Shown piece after piece: positions 1 to 8,012 of a DNA stretch of 64,000 nucleotides. The position numbers and the translations under genes are program-made. Below the pieces are notes generated by a model. It was not told where the DNA came from and did no database searches. It worked only from the letters and a program-made list of their open reading frames with translations. The DNA comes from Blautia pseudococcoides (GTDB lineage: Bacteria; Bacillota; Clostridia; Lachnospirales; Lachnospiraceae). The stretch's first letter is position 1. Every line of letters starts with the position of its first letter. The DNA lies in NCBI RefSeq assembly GCF_001689125.2, contig NZ_CP015405.2:4862501-4926500 (forward strand). The letters run 5' to 3'.

Positions 1-20
1 AAGAACTATGGAGGTACAAT

Positions 21-674
21 ATGGCACGGAATAAATATCCGGAGGAGACAGTGAATCTGATTCTGGAAACTGCAGGCAGACTTTTTGTGGAAAAGGGGTA
101 TGAGCGGACTTCTATCCAGGATATCGTGGATCATCTGGGAGGACTCAGCAAAGGCGCTATTTATCACCACTTTAAGTCAAAAGAGGAAATCCTCTCTGCT
201 GTGACAGACCGCATGACGGAAGGGTCGGAAGTTCTGCTGCGCCGGATAAGAGACGATAAGACGCTTACAGGAAAAGAAAAACTAAAAAAATTGTTTTTTG
301 AATCCCTCAACCGTCCGGAGCAGAAAGATATGTTTCGTTCCGCCCCCCGACTTGGAGATAATCCGCAGCTATTGTCCATGGTAATGCGGGAAACCATTGA
401 TATCACGGCTCCCCAATATCTGACCCCCATCATGGAAGAGGGGATAAAGGACGGCAGCATCCATACAAAATATCCGGCAGAGTTAGGGGAAGTATTGCTT
501 CTGCTTGGGAATGTATGGATCAATCCAATGACTATGGATTCCACCCCTGAGGAGACACTCAGGAAATGCCTCTGTTTTAAGGAGATTTTGGAGGCCCTTG
601 GTCTTGACATTGTGGATGAGAAAACTATCAACAGACTGCAGGAACTGACAGAGATTTATAATGAATATAAATAA
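21..674 (+). CDS. TetR/AcrR-family transcriptional regulator
   Basis: A 217-residue one-component repressor. The N-terminal helix-turn-helix lies at about residues 27-60 and contains the typical run GGLSKGAIYHHFKSKEEIL. The variable all-helical C-terminal half would bind a ligand that cannot be named from sequence. The start has a GGAGG box nine bases upstream. The gene sits just ahead of an ABC exporter and an MFS transporter, and a palindrome suited to a TetR dimer lies directly in front of the ABC gene, so it probably represses that export cluster. Family assignment is secure; target and ligand are inference. Confidence 0.93.
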   Translation: MARNKYPEETVNLILETAGRLFVEKGYERTSIQDIVDHLGGLSKGAIYHHFKSKEEILSAVTDRMTEGSEVLLRRIRDDKTLTGKEKLKKLFFESLNRPEQKDMFRSAPRLGDNPQLLSMVMRETIDITAPQYLTPIMEEGIKDGSIHTKYPAELGEVLLLLGNVWINPMTMDSTPEETLRKCLCFKEILEALGLDIVDEKTINRLQELTEIYNEYK

Positions 675-678
675 TATA

Positions 679-721
679 AGGCTGCCCGGCAGCATTGTCT
701 GAACCGGCAGCTTATTTTTTA
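679..721 (+). terminator. Rho-independent terminator after the TetR gene
   Basis: A GGCTGCC/GGCAGC stem with one bulge is followed by TTATTTTTTA. It directly follows the tetR stop codon and separates the regulator from the exporter genes. Confidence 0.65.
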
Positions 722-730
722 TCATTATAC

Positions 731-747
731 ATACCTACGGTCGGTAT
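731..747. promoter_or_regulatory. Candidate TetR-family operator
   Basis: A 17-bp imperfect palindrome, ATACCTACGGTCGGTAT, with half-sites ATACC and GGTAT and a single mismatch. It lies 17 bp before the start codon of the ABC ATPase gene and close to the ribosome binding site. Its position between a TetR gene and an exporter suggests an operator. This is inference from symmetry and context. Confidence 0.5.
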
Positions 748-763
748 TAAAAGGAGAGAAACG

Positions 764-1480
764 ATGGATGCAGTAATAGAAATAAGGGAAGTGTCTAAGA
801 GTTTTCAGGGACAGAGTGTGCTGGAACGCTGCTCCCTGAATCTGAAGAAGGGTGAAATTTACGGCCTGTTGGGAATCAACGGAGCCGGAAAGACCACACT
901 GATGAAAATAACCGGCGGTTTTCAGCAGCCGGACGAGGGAGAAGTGCGGATAGAAGGCAGAGACAGCTGGGAGTACAGAGAGAAGATCCAGAGCAGGATA
1001 GGCACTCTGATCGAGACGCCCATATTTTACGATCACTTGTCAGCCAGGGAGAATCTGGAGATCCATATGGCATACATGGGTCAGGAAAGTGATATTAACG
1101 GTGCCCTGGAGCAGGTAGGGCTGGTGCGGACAGGAAAAAAGCCGGTCTCCAGATTTTCCATGGGCATGAAGCAGCGGCTGGGGATTGCAAGGGCAATGCT
1201 CCATAGCCCGGATTGTCTGCTGCTGGACGAACCGGTCAATGGCCTTGACCCTGTGGGAATACAGGAAGTGAGAGATATTCTGCTGGCTTTGGCAAAGAAA
1301 GGTACAGCGATGCTGGTCTCCAGTCATATTCTGAGCGAAATGGAGCAGCTTGCCCACAGAGTGGGCATCCTGGCACAGGGAAAAATTGTGGAGGAGTTCT
1401 CCCCGTCTTTGATGAGAAAACAATACGGAGAAAATTTTGAAAATTACGTCATTGACATTATGAAGAGGAAACAGATATGA
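764..1480 (+). CDS. ABC transporter ATP-binding protein
   Basis: A 238-residue nucleotide-binding subunit of an ABC-2 type exporter. It has Walker A GINGAGKTTL, signature FSMGMKQRLGIA, Walker B CLLLDEP and the H-loop SSH. Translation could begin upstream at 695, but the start at 764 has a good AAGGAGAG box and places the protein at the normal N-terminus of the family. Its stop overlaps the next start (ATGA), which implies coupled translation with the permease. With the TetR gene and MFS gene around it, drug, peptide or toxin export is likely; the substrate is unknown. Confidence 0.9.
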   Translation: MDAVIEIREVSKSFQGQSVLERCSLNLKKGEIYGLLGINGAGKTTLMKITGGFQQPDEGEVRIEGRDSWEYREKIQSRIGTLIETPIFYDHLSARENLEIHMAYMGQESDINGALEQVGLVRTGKKPVSRFSMGMKQRLGIARAMLHSPDCLLLDEPVNGLDPVGIQEVRDILLALAKKGTAMLVSSHILSEMEQLAHRVGILAQGKIVEEFSPSLMRKQYGENFENYVIDIMKRKQI

Positions 1481-2193
1481 AGCTGATAAAGCTGGAATTA
1501 AGAAGAACGGACTTTAAGGGCTATCTGCTGGCAGCAGTGGGGATCGCTGTGTTTTGTCTGATCATGACCTTTGCCTTTCCGCTGCTTCCCAAACTGGAGG
1601 AGGGAAGTGTGACCAAAGACGATGCGCTGCTGTTTGCCACCTGGAAAGGGGTGCTGCTGCCCGTTTCCGGACTGATCATGTCCTGTTTTGCGGTCCTGGG
1701 CGGCGCTATGGCAGCCAGGCTGGTGGTGACAGAATATACAGGGAAAAATGCGCTTCTGCTCTTCTCTTACCCTGTGAAAAGAAAATCGGTCCTGAAGGCA
1801 AAATGTACCCTGCTGTGGGGCTTTATATTTACAGCTACGTTACTCTGTGAGACACTGTGCTTTCTTGTGGTGGGTATGGCGGCCAATCTGTTTCATTTCA
1901 TGCCCGAAACCTTTGGCATAACGGAGATAGGGAGGGTGCTGGCAGCAGGTGTGGTACTGGGCGTGATGGCAGCCTCTATAGGACAGATTTCCATGCGTAT
2001 TGGTTTTTGGAAAAAATCACTGGTGGCTTCTGTGGTAACTTCCGTTATCCTCATATGCCCGGTGACAAACCTTTTCATGCTGGGAGCGGACAGGGGGCTT
2101 TGGATCATGATTGGGATCATGACGGTTACCCTGGCCGCAGGTCTGGGATGTTATGTGGGACTTACAAACAAAATAGAGAATATGGAGGTATAA
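1477..2193 (+). CDS. ABC-2 type transporter permease
   Basis: A 238-residue integral membrane protein with about six hydrophobic segments, beginning with one near residues 15-37. It overlaps the ATPase gene by four bases and is its membrane partner. The length and layout match the small permeases of two-gene exporters. Substrate is not predictable. The next gene (MFS) begins five bases after its stop, so ATPase, permease and MFS gene are probably one transcript. Confidence 0.87.
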   Translation: MKLIKLELRRTDFKGYLLAAVGIAVFCLIMTFAFPLLPKLEEGSVTKDDALLFATWKGVLLPVSGLIMSCFAVLGGAMAARLVVTEYTGKNALLLFSYPVKRKSVLKAKCTLLWGFIFTATLLCETLCFLVVGMAANLFHFMPETFGITEIGRVLAAGVVLGVMAASIGQISMRIGFWKKSLVASVVTSVILICPVTNLFMLGADRGLWIMIGIMTVTLAAGLGCYVGLTNKIENMEV

Positions 2194-2197
2194 ATAT

Positions 2198-3481
2198 ATG
2201 AAGAAAAACGGTTTTTCAAGAGATTTTATGCTGGTAGTTATGGGACAGATCATCTCTCTGTTTGGGAATGCGGTGGTCAGGTTTGCCCTTCCTCTGCATC
2301 TGCTTAACATTTCCCAGTCTCCTACCCTGTATGGGATGGTGTCAGCGCTGGCATTTTTGCCGCTGCTTATCATGTCACCCCTTGGAGGTGTGATCGCGGA
2401 CCGGGTGAATAAAAGAAACATCATGGTAGTGCTGGATTTTTCCACTGCCGGAATTATCCTGCTGTTTCTTCTGTTGTCAGGACAGGTGAACCTTGTGGCG
2501 CTGATCCTTGCGGCACTGATCCTGCTTTATAGTATTTCCGGTCTTTATCAGCCGTCTGTGCAGGCCAGTATGCCGTTTTTGGTGCCTGAGGAGAAACTGG
2601 TGCAGGCCAATGCCGTTATCAACACAGTATCTTCCCTGGCCGGACTTTTAGGACCTGTGCTGGGCGGCATCTTTTACAGTATGAAGGGGATCCATGTGGT
2701 GCTTGCCATCAGTATGGTGTGTTTCTTCCTCTCGGCTGTGATGGAAATCTTTATCAGAATTCCATTTACGAAAAGAGAGACCAATATGGGAGCTTTCCGC
2801 ATTATTTTCGGAGACTTAAAGGAGAGCGTACATTTTATTGCAAAGAGCCAGAAGGTGATTGGCAAAGCCACTGTTATTATAGCGTTTGTGAATTTATTCA
2901 TATCCTCCCTGCTGATCATCGGGCTTCCGGTCCTCTGTACCCAGGTACTTGAATTCCAAAAGGCTGATCCGAACCAGATGTACGGATATCTGTCAGGAAT
3001 CATGGCTTTCGGCGGAATTGCAGGTGGAATTGCCGCAGGAATTCTGGGAGGTAAGATCAAGATTGGAGATACCTGGAAGCTGATCGTGGCTGTGGCCCTG
3101 CTCATGTTCCCCATGGGCGGAATTCTGTATTCATCGGTTCCTGATATGGGAAAATATTTGGTACTGGCCGCGGGAGCATTTTTGATCATGCTGTGTGCAA
3201 CTTTATTTACGGTACAGACAATGTCTTTTGTGCAGATGAAAACGCCGGGACATTTGATCGGAAAAGTGATCTCCTGGGTTATGGCCATCGCCACCTGTTC
3301 CCAGCCTCTGGGGCAGGCTGTGTACGGTGTTGTGTTTGAGCAGGCCAGAGGTCTGGAATGGGCAATCTTTATGACAGCAGGCATTGCCAGTATTTTCGTG
3401 GGTCTGTATCTGAGAAAAATATGGATCTCGGAGGGGATACTGGACAGCGGAACAGAGGCCGTGTCCGGTGCATATAAATAA
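2198..3481 (+). CDS. MFS transporter, macrolide-efflux-like
   Basis: A 427-residue major facilitator protein with twelve predicted membrane segments. The loop between segments 2 and 3 contains the MFS motif in the form GGVIADRVNKRNIM. Its closest resemblance is to the MefA/NorA-like drug exporters common in Firmicutes. The start has an overlapping GGAGG box of the permease gene end. It is cotranscribed with the ABC exporter, so both pumps are probably controlled by the same TetR protein. The exported compound is unknown. Confidence 0.87.
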   Translation: MKKNGFSRDFMLVVMGQIISLFGNAVVRFALPLHLLNISQSPTLYGMVSALAFLPLLIMSPLGGVIADRVNKRNIMVVLDFSTAGIILLFLLLSGQVNLVALILAALILLYSISGLYQPSVQASMPFLVPEEKLVQANAVINTVSSLAGLLGPVLGGIFYSMKGIHVVLAISMVCFFLSAVMEIFIRIPFTKRETNMGAFRIIFGDLKESVHFIAKSQKVIGKATVIIAFVNLFISSLLIIGLPVLCTQVLEFQKADPNQMYGYLSGIMAFGGIAGGIAAGILGGKIKIGDTWKLIVAVALLMFPMGGILYSSVPDMGKYLVLAAGAFLIMLCATLFTVQTMSFVQMKTPGHLIGKVISWVMAIATCSQPLGQAVYGVVFEQARGLEWAIFMTAGIASIFVGLYLRKIWISEGILDSGTEAVSGAYK

Positions 3482-3502
3482 AGAAAAAAGTAGATTTCGT
3501 TT

Positions 3503-4330
3503 ATGTTCTATGTAAGATCTAACGACGGCACCAGGATCGCTGTCTATGAGTTCAACAAGGAGTGCTCCAAGACCGTGTTTCTGGTCCACGGGTGGCCGCT
3601 CTCACATGAGATTTATGAGTACCAGATCGAACTGCTGACAAAATGCGGATACCATGTGGTGGCGATTGACCTGAGAGGTTTTGGTGAATCCGATGCGCCG
3701 GCCTGCGGTTATGGATATGACCAGATGGCAGCAGATATTTATCATGTGGTGAAATCCATGGGATTGAAAAAATTCATTCTCACAGGTTTTTCCATGGGAG
3801 GAGCCATTGTGCTGCGTTATATGCGGCTGTTTTGCGGCTACGGGGTGGATAAGCTGATTCTTCTTGCCGCCGCTGCCCCATCCTGGACACAGCGGAAAGG
3901 CTATCCATACGGACTTACCAGAAAATATGTGGATGGCCTGATTTCCCTGGCTGAGACGGACAGACCGCAGTTGGCTTATAACTTCAGCCATGAGCAGCTT
4001 TTTGCCACACCCCACCGGGAGCCGGTAAAACAGTGGTTCCAGGATATATCCCTCTCCGCTACCGGCATTGCTACAGTCAGAACAGCGATCTCGCTCAGGG
4101 ACGAGGACGGGCGCAGTGACCTGGCCTGTGTTCATGTTCCCACATGGATCATCCACGGAGGGAAAGACGTGGTAGTGTCCAATGACCTGGCCCGTATCCA
4201 GAAGGAGGGAATTCCCTGTTCCCAGCTTGTGACCTTGGAGAACAGCGGGCATGGAATCATGTATGATGAGCTGGCCCTCTTTAATAAAATATTTCTCCGG
4301 GCAGTCAGAACAAACCCGCAGGCCCGTTGA
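3503..4330 (+). CDS. Alpha/beta-fold hydrolase
   Basis: A 275-residue cytoplasmic hydrolase of the haloperoxidase/esterase type. The oxyanion region is HGWPLS, the nucleophile elbow is GFSMGG with its serine, the acid is the Asp in IHGGKDVVV and the base is the His in SGHGIM, so the triad is complete. It follows the MFS gene by 21 bp but has no clear ribosome binding site, so it may be translated weakly or from readthrough. Natural substrate unknown. The end of the gene abuts a folded repeat element. Confidence 0.88.
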   Translation: MFYVRSNDGTRIAVYEFNKECSKTVFLVHGWPLSHEIYEYQIELLTKCGYHVVAIDLRGFGESDAPACGYGYDQMAADIYHVVKSMGLKKFILTGFSMGGAIVLRYMRLFCGYGVDKLILLAAAAPSWTQRKGYPYGLTRKYVDGLISLAETDRPQLAYNFSHEQLFATPHREPVKQWFQDISLSATGIATVRTAISLRDEDGRSDLACVHVPTWIIHGGKDVVVSNDLARIQKEGIPCSQLVTLENSGHGIMYDELALFNKIFLRAVRTNPQAR

Positions 4331-4338
4331 AAACAGAG

Positions 4339-4479
4339 TTACTGTTGACTCCGTGCCCAGCAACACGCTTCGCGATGCACAGATATGGAGCATTCTGCTC
4401 CATATGGCGCTGGCTGCCTCGGGCTTTTCATGCCTTCGGCCTGAAAACACCTGGCGGGACAGTGGCGCGTGAACAGTAA
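4339..4479. repeat. Folded ~140-bp intergenic element with inverted ends
   Basis: The ends are TTACTGTTGAC and GTGAACAGTAA, an 11-bp inverted repeat with one mismatch. Inside are a perfect 10-bp hairpin (4383-4405, arms ATATGGAGCA/TGCTCCATAT), a 10-bp hairpin with one mismatch (4425-4447) and a short CGC/GCG hairpin (4366-4374). All three have the loop TTC. The unit carries no gene and looks like a multi-copy palindromic repeat or a MITE-like unit; only one copy is visible here. Confidence 0.6.
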
Positions 4480-4601
4480 TAAAACAGATGCAGAGTATTT
4501 GCCGCATGTCAGAAATGGCATGCGGTTTGTGCGTTTCTATGCTATAATATCTAAAAAGCGTGAGGCCGCTGGCGATCAGCGGCGTACAGGGTGGGAAAGG
4601 G

Positions 4602-4924
4602 GAAATTTTCTGCAGAAAATTTTTACCAGGTATATCAGCTACGTTGTCGCCGTAGCGCTTCTGGCTATTTTAGCGCTGAATTGGGGGGCTGCAGGGGCGA
4701 AATGCCAGAAAACAGATGGTACAGGGTCCCGGTGGATGCGGGGAGTGTTCTCTTTGCCATAGATAAAGAGAGAGGGGAGGTGCTGGCCCACTGGGACCAG
4801 GATATGGCAGGCAGCGGCATGGAGGATCTGGGGCTTACCCCGGAGGTTTAAGGCGGCTGATTATGCGCTTTACGATGCGAAGAACAGCGGAAAGGGAATC
4901 ATGAAACAGTATTCCCTGAATTGA
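4602..4924 (+). pseudogene. Remnant of a membrane-bound diguanylate cyclase (GGDEF)
   Basis: Three pieces of one gene are visible. A membrane anchor (IFTRYISYVVAVALLAILAL) is in one frame. A periplasmic-sensor-like stretch (SVLFAIDKERGEVLAHWDQD) is in a second frame. The last 22 residues of a GGDEF domain (ADYALYDAKNSGKG) are back in the first frame, ending at a TGA at 4922-4924. The GGDEF catalytic core and most of the sensor are missing, so the gene is dead through internal deletion plus frameshift. The left boundary is uncertain. Identification of the tail as GGDEF rests on the A-D-x-A-L-Y-x-A-K motif. Confidence 0.6.
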
Positions 4925-4958
4925 GGCATACCATAAAAAACATAAGGAGACAGATGAT

Positions 4959-5291
4959 ATGGATAACAATACAACCGTGACAGACTTAAAAATGAGGGTA
5001 TTTGATTTTTGCGAAGAGAGGCACTGGAATAAATCCCATAATCCTAAGGATTTGTCCATCGGCATTTCCACAGAGGCCAATGAACTGATGGATTTGTTCC
5101 GGTTTAAATCCAATGACCAGATGAAGGAAATGATGAAAGATGAGAAAAAGAGAGAACGCATTGGGGAGGAGCTGGCAGATACGCTGATTTTTTCACTGCG
5201 CTTTGCCGAGATGTATTCTTTTGATATTGATGAGATCATCCGCGATAAGATGATAAAAAATGCGGTGAAGTATCCGAAGCCCGGAAAATAA
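4959..5291 (+). CDS. MazG-like nucleotide pyrophosphohydrolase
   Basis: A 110-residue all-alpha NTP pyrophosphatase, the usual size for the single-domain MazG/dCTPase group. The metal-binding pattern is EANELMD followed by EELADTLIF, matching the family E-x2-E and E-x2-D helices. It would hydrolyse (d)NTPs to monophosphates, cleaning non-canonical nucleotides. The start has an AAGGAGA box. The HAD phosphatase gene begins 18 bp later, so the two are probably cotranscribed. Exact substrate is open. Confidence 0.85.
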   Translation: MDNNTTVTDLKMRVFDFCEERHWNKSHNPKDLSIGISTEANELMDLFRFKSNDQMKEMMKDEKKRERIGEELADTLIFSLRFAEMYSFDIDEIIRDKMIKNAVKYPKPGK

Positions 5292-5309
5292 CGGCGGGAA
5301 GGAGTTTTT

Positions 5310-6137
5310 ATGGAAATCAGATGTATTGCTCTTGACCTTGACAGGACAACACTGGACGGGGATGGATATCTGCCGGAGGAAAACAGGCTGGTGCTGGAGG
5401 GGATCATGGAAAAGGGCGTGCAGGTGGTGGCAGCCAGCGGAAGAGCCCTCTCCACTTTCCCTGAAGCCATCAGAAAAATGAAGGGGATCCGGTACGCCAT
5501 CACATCAAACGGAGCGGCTGTATATGATCTTTCCGCAGGAAAGTGTCTGAAACAGTATAAGATGACAGAGGACTCCGTGCATCGGATCCTAAATCTGACA
5601 AAAAACTTTCCTGTGACCTTTGAGGCCTTTGTGGATGGGGAGGCATATGCGCCCAGGGCGTATGTGGAGGATCCCATACAGTTTGGTGCCGATGTCAGGG
5701 CAGTCCCCTATATCCGGGGAACCAGAAAACCGGTGGAGGATATTTGGGACTTTATCTGCGCCCATGGGTCTGTACTGGATGGCATGGATGTGATCATAAG
5801 TGATCCGGAACTGAAGTCCAGGCTGTGGCAGATGCTGGATGGGGAGGCAGAGGATGTGTATATCACGTCATCCGTCCCGCAGCTCCTGGAGATTTCCTAT
5901 AAAGATGCAGGAAAGCACACGGGAGCTGCCTTTTTGCTGGATCACCTTGGACTGCGGCAGGAAGAACTTGCGGCTTTCGGGGATGGGGATAACGATGCCG
6001 AGCTCCTGGCATTTGCGGGAATTGGAATTGCAGTGGAGAACGCATCCCCAAAATGTAAAGAGGCCGCGGATCATATTACCCTGTCCAATGAAGCCTGCGG
6101 CGTTGCATATGGCATCAGAAATATACTTAAACTATAA
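5310..6137 (+). CDS. Cof-type HAD-IIB family phosphatase
   Basis: A 275-residue sugar- or nucleotide-phosphate phosphatase. HAD motif I is LDLDRTTL (nucleophile Asp; the usual second-Asp position DxDGT is here DLDRTT). Motif II is ASGR, and motifs III/IV end in FGDGDNDAELL. The C2-type cap is between. The Arg replacing Gly after the second Asp in motif I is unusual but the catalytic Asp pair remains. Downstream lies the barnase gene, 14 bp away, on the same strand. Substrate unknown. Confidence 0.88.
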   Translation: MEIRCIALDLDRTTLDGDGYLPEENRLVLEGIMEKGVQVVAASGRALSTFPEAIRKMKGIRYAITSNGAAVYDLSAGKCLKQYKMTEDSVHRILNLTKNFPVTFEAFVDGEAYAPRAYVEDPIQFGADVRAVPYIRGTRKPVEDIWDFICAHGSVLDGMDVIISDPELKSRLWQMLDGEAEDVYITSSVPQLLEISYKDAGKHTGAAFLLDHLGLRQEELAAFGDGDNDAELLAFAGIGIAVENASPKCKEAADHITLSNEACGVAYGIRNILKL

Positions 6138-6151
6138 GAGAGGCATAAGGT

Positions 6152-6649
6152 ATGATTCAGAATTGGAAACATAAGTTAAAATATATCTGCGGCGTTCTGG
6201 TGCTGCTGCTCTGCTTTCTGACGGGATGTACCAGCACCACAGACAGTATGACAGGCGGGACGGACAAAGACACCCAGCAGGCAGCCGCTTCCCTTGAAGA
6301 ATCGGGAAGCTATACCTCAAAAGAGGATGTGGCTGCTTACATTCACCAATTTGGACAACTTCCGGATAACTTTATCACGAAAAAGGAAGCAAAGAAGGCC
6401 GGATGGGTCAGCAGCAAAGGAAATCTGGCTGAGGCAGCACCGGGTAAGAGTATCGGGGGAGACCGGTTCGGCAACTATGAGGGAAACCTGCCGGAAAAAG
6501 AGGGACGGCAGTATTATGAATGCGATATTGACAGCGACGGAAGTTACCGGGGAGCAAAAAGGATCGTCTATTCAGATGACGGCCTCGTGTACTATACAGA
6601 GGACCACTACGAGACCTTTGAGCTTTTATACGGGGAGGAGAATCTATGA
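6152..6649 (+). CDS. Barnase-like extracellular ribonuclease (lipoprotein)
   Basis: A 165-residue protein with a lipoprotein signal peptide (lipobox LTGC, Cys26) followed by a full barnase-type domain from about residue 55. Residues matching barnase catalytic Glu73, Arg87 and His102 appear as Glu123 (YYECDID), Arg137 (AKRIVYSDD) and His152 (TEDHYETF). The conserved stretch IGGDRFGNYEGNLP is also present. Barnase itself is freely secreted, so membrane tethering is a variation. The gene overlaps the following barstar gene by four bases, the expected toxin-inhibitor layout. Confidence 0.88.
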   Translation: MIQNWKHKLKYICGVLVLLLCFLTGCTSTTDSMTGGTDKDTQQAAASLEESGSYTSKEDVAAYIHQFGQLPDNFITKKEAKKAGWVSSKGNLAEAAPGKSIGGDRFGNYEGNLPEKEGRQYYECDIDSDGSYRGAKRIVYSDDGLVYYTEDHYETFELLYGEENL

Positions 6650-6894
6650 AGGTAGTCCTGGACGCATTATGTATGGACGAGAAGGAGAAAGCGCACAGAT
6701 ATCTGAAGGAAAAATTAGAACTTCCGGATTACTGCGGGGGTAATCTGGATGCATTGTATGACTGCCTTACAGATAAGGAAGAGATGGAGATAGAGGTGGA
6801 GAACCGGGAGCTGGCACAGGATTATTTTCTGCGGATATGGCGGGTCCTGCTGGATGCCTCCGGGGAGAATGAGGGTCTTCAAGTGATTGGCTAA
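6646..6894 (+). CDS. Barstar-family ribonuclease inhibitor
   Basis: An 82-residue cytoplasmic inhibitor, near the usual 90. The helix that plugs the barnase active site is recognisable as YCGGNLDALYDCLT, keeping the two aspartates equivalent to barstar Asp35 and Asp39; Trp38 is replaced by Tyr. Start and the upstream stop overlap (ATGA), so it is translationally coupled to the ribonuclease, protecting the producer before export. Pairing is inferred from family knowledge and adjacency. Confidence 0.87.
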   Translation: MKVVLDALCMDEKEKAHRYLKEKLELPDYCGGNLDALYDCLTDKEEMEIEVENRELAQDYFLRIWRVLLDASGENEGLQVIG

Positions 6895-6915
6895 TAAAAA
6901 CACAGGAGATAGAAA

Positions 6916-7680
6916 ATGGGTAAAGTGCAGAAAGACAATGGAAAATCATCAAAGAAACGAATATGGCTTCTTCTGGCGGTCATAGCCGTGGCAGCGGCGG
7001 CAGCAGTCATATTTTTTATGAAGAGCCGAACAGAGAACGCGGTGTTTTCCGTTGACGGGCAGCCGGTTTACAAGGAAGAGGCAGCTTGTGTTGCCAGCAA
7101 GATCAAATTGCATCAGAGGGAAAAGATAGCGGCTAAGGCAGGAATTGATATATCGGATTTCACCTGGGAAACAGAGGCGGAAGGAAAGACCGCATATGAA
7201 CACCTGGCTGACGCAGTGGTAGATGAGTTAAAACAAATGAAAACCATGCAGAAGGAGGCTATGGACAACGGCCTTGCTGATGCAATTGACTATCCTTCCC
7301 TGATGGAGGCCATGGAAAAAGAGAATAAGGATAGAGAGAAGAAAAAGGGAAATAACGAGACCGTGTTTGGAATGACCCGGTATACAGCAGACCAGTTCTA
7401 TGATTATTTCAATGAAAATCTCTCCCTACAGAATAAAAGAGAACTGATAAAGAAAGAAGTGCTCACTGCATCGGATAAGGAGGCAAGGGCAGCTTACGAT
7501 GCAGACCCGGACTATTTCAACAATGAGGAGTATGAAACAGTGGAGACATATGCCAAAAACCTTGTTCTGGATCGTAAGTATGAGGAACATTTACATGAGA
7601 TGGCAGAGGCTGCCAAAGTGGAAATACCCAGTGAGAAGGCATTGGTACAGGCTGTCAAGGATGCTTTGGAAGGGAAATAA
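6916..7680 (+). CDS. Membrane-anchored SurA-N-like protein, no PPIase domain
   Basis: A 254-residue protein with one N-terminal membrane anchor (about residues 15-36, WLLLAVIAVAAAAAVIFFM). It continues with FSVDGQPVYKEEAA, the kind of opening seen in PrsA/SurA foldases, and then long charged helices. A parvulin PPIase domain is absent. It follows barstar by 21 bp on the same strand, so it may assist folding or release of the exported ribonuclease; that is inference. Function otherwise unassigned. Confidence 0.7.
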   Translation: MGKVQKDNGKSSKKRIWLLLAVIAVAAAAAVIFFMKSRTENAVFSVDGQPVYKEEAACVASKIKLHQREKIAAKAGIDISDFTWETEAEGKTAYEHLADAVVDELKQMKTMQKEAMDNGLADAIDYPSLMEAMEKENKDREKKKGNNETVFGMTRYTADQFYDYFNENLSLQNKRELIKKEVLTASDKEARAAYDADPDYFNNEEYETVETYAKNLVLDRKYEEHLHEMAEAAKVEIPSEKALVQAVKDALEGK

Positions 7681-7702
7681 AAACACGAATACATATATTA
7701 GG

Positions 7703-7754
7703 AAAAAAGACATTCACATACCCAATAAAAAAGGTATACAGGATGTCTTTTTTT
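7703..7754 (+). terminator. Terminator closing the barnase operon
   Basis: A hairpin with arms AAAAAAGACAT and ATGTCTTTTTTT and an inner ATACC/GGTAT pairing. The A and T tracts on both sides would also allow function on the opposite strand. Confidence 0.8.
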
Positions 7755-8012
7755 GTTGCAGAATCAATAAAAAAAGGTGAGTGACTGCTGAAAGATTTGC
7801 TTAATCATATAAATTTTTTGCATGATTGTATCTTTTGGGATTATAAATGGTCGAAAATGACGAAAAACAGGTAGAATTCGTAAAAATTTATGTTTATATG
7901 TGGACTATAATAGAAGACACGGCAATGCAACACCTGTCAAAATGACGGAAGCTGATCAGCGCAGCGTGTTGAAGCTCATTGCGTAAATATTCTTTTGGAA
8001 GGAGAGCAATGT
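7755..8012 (+). promoter_or_regulatory. Upstream region of the giant glycosidase gene
   Basis: A non-coding stretch. A TATAAT box lies at 7906-7911 without a convincing -35 box. The following leader can fold: GCAATG (7922-7927) pairs with CATTGC (7977-7982), an AACAC/GTGTT pair lies inside, and GCTGATCAGC is self-complementary. No known riboswitch was recognised. The leader ends in the strong GGAAGGAGAG ribosome binding site before 8013. Confidence 0.45.

Noticed and set aside
4469..4762. A 97-codon frame starting inside the folded repeat
   Set aside because: Its first half is not protein-like and its second half is one frame of the GGDEF remnant, so it is annotated as a pseudogene instead.
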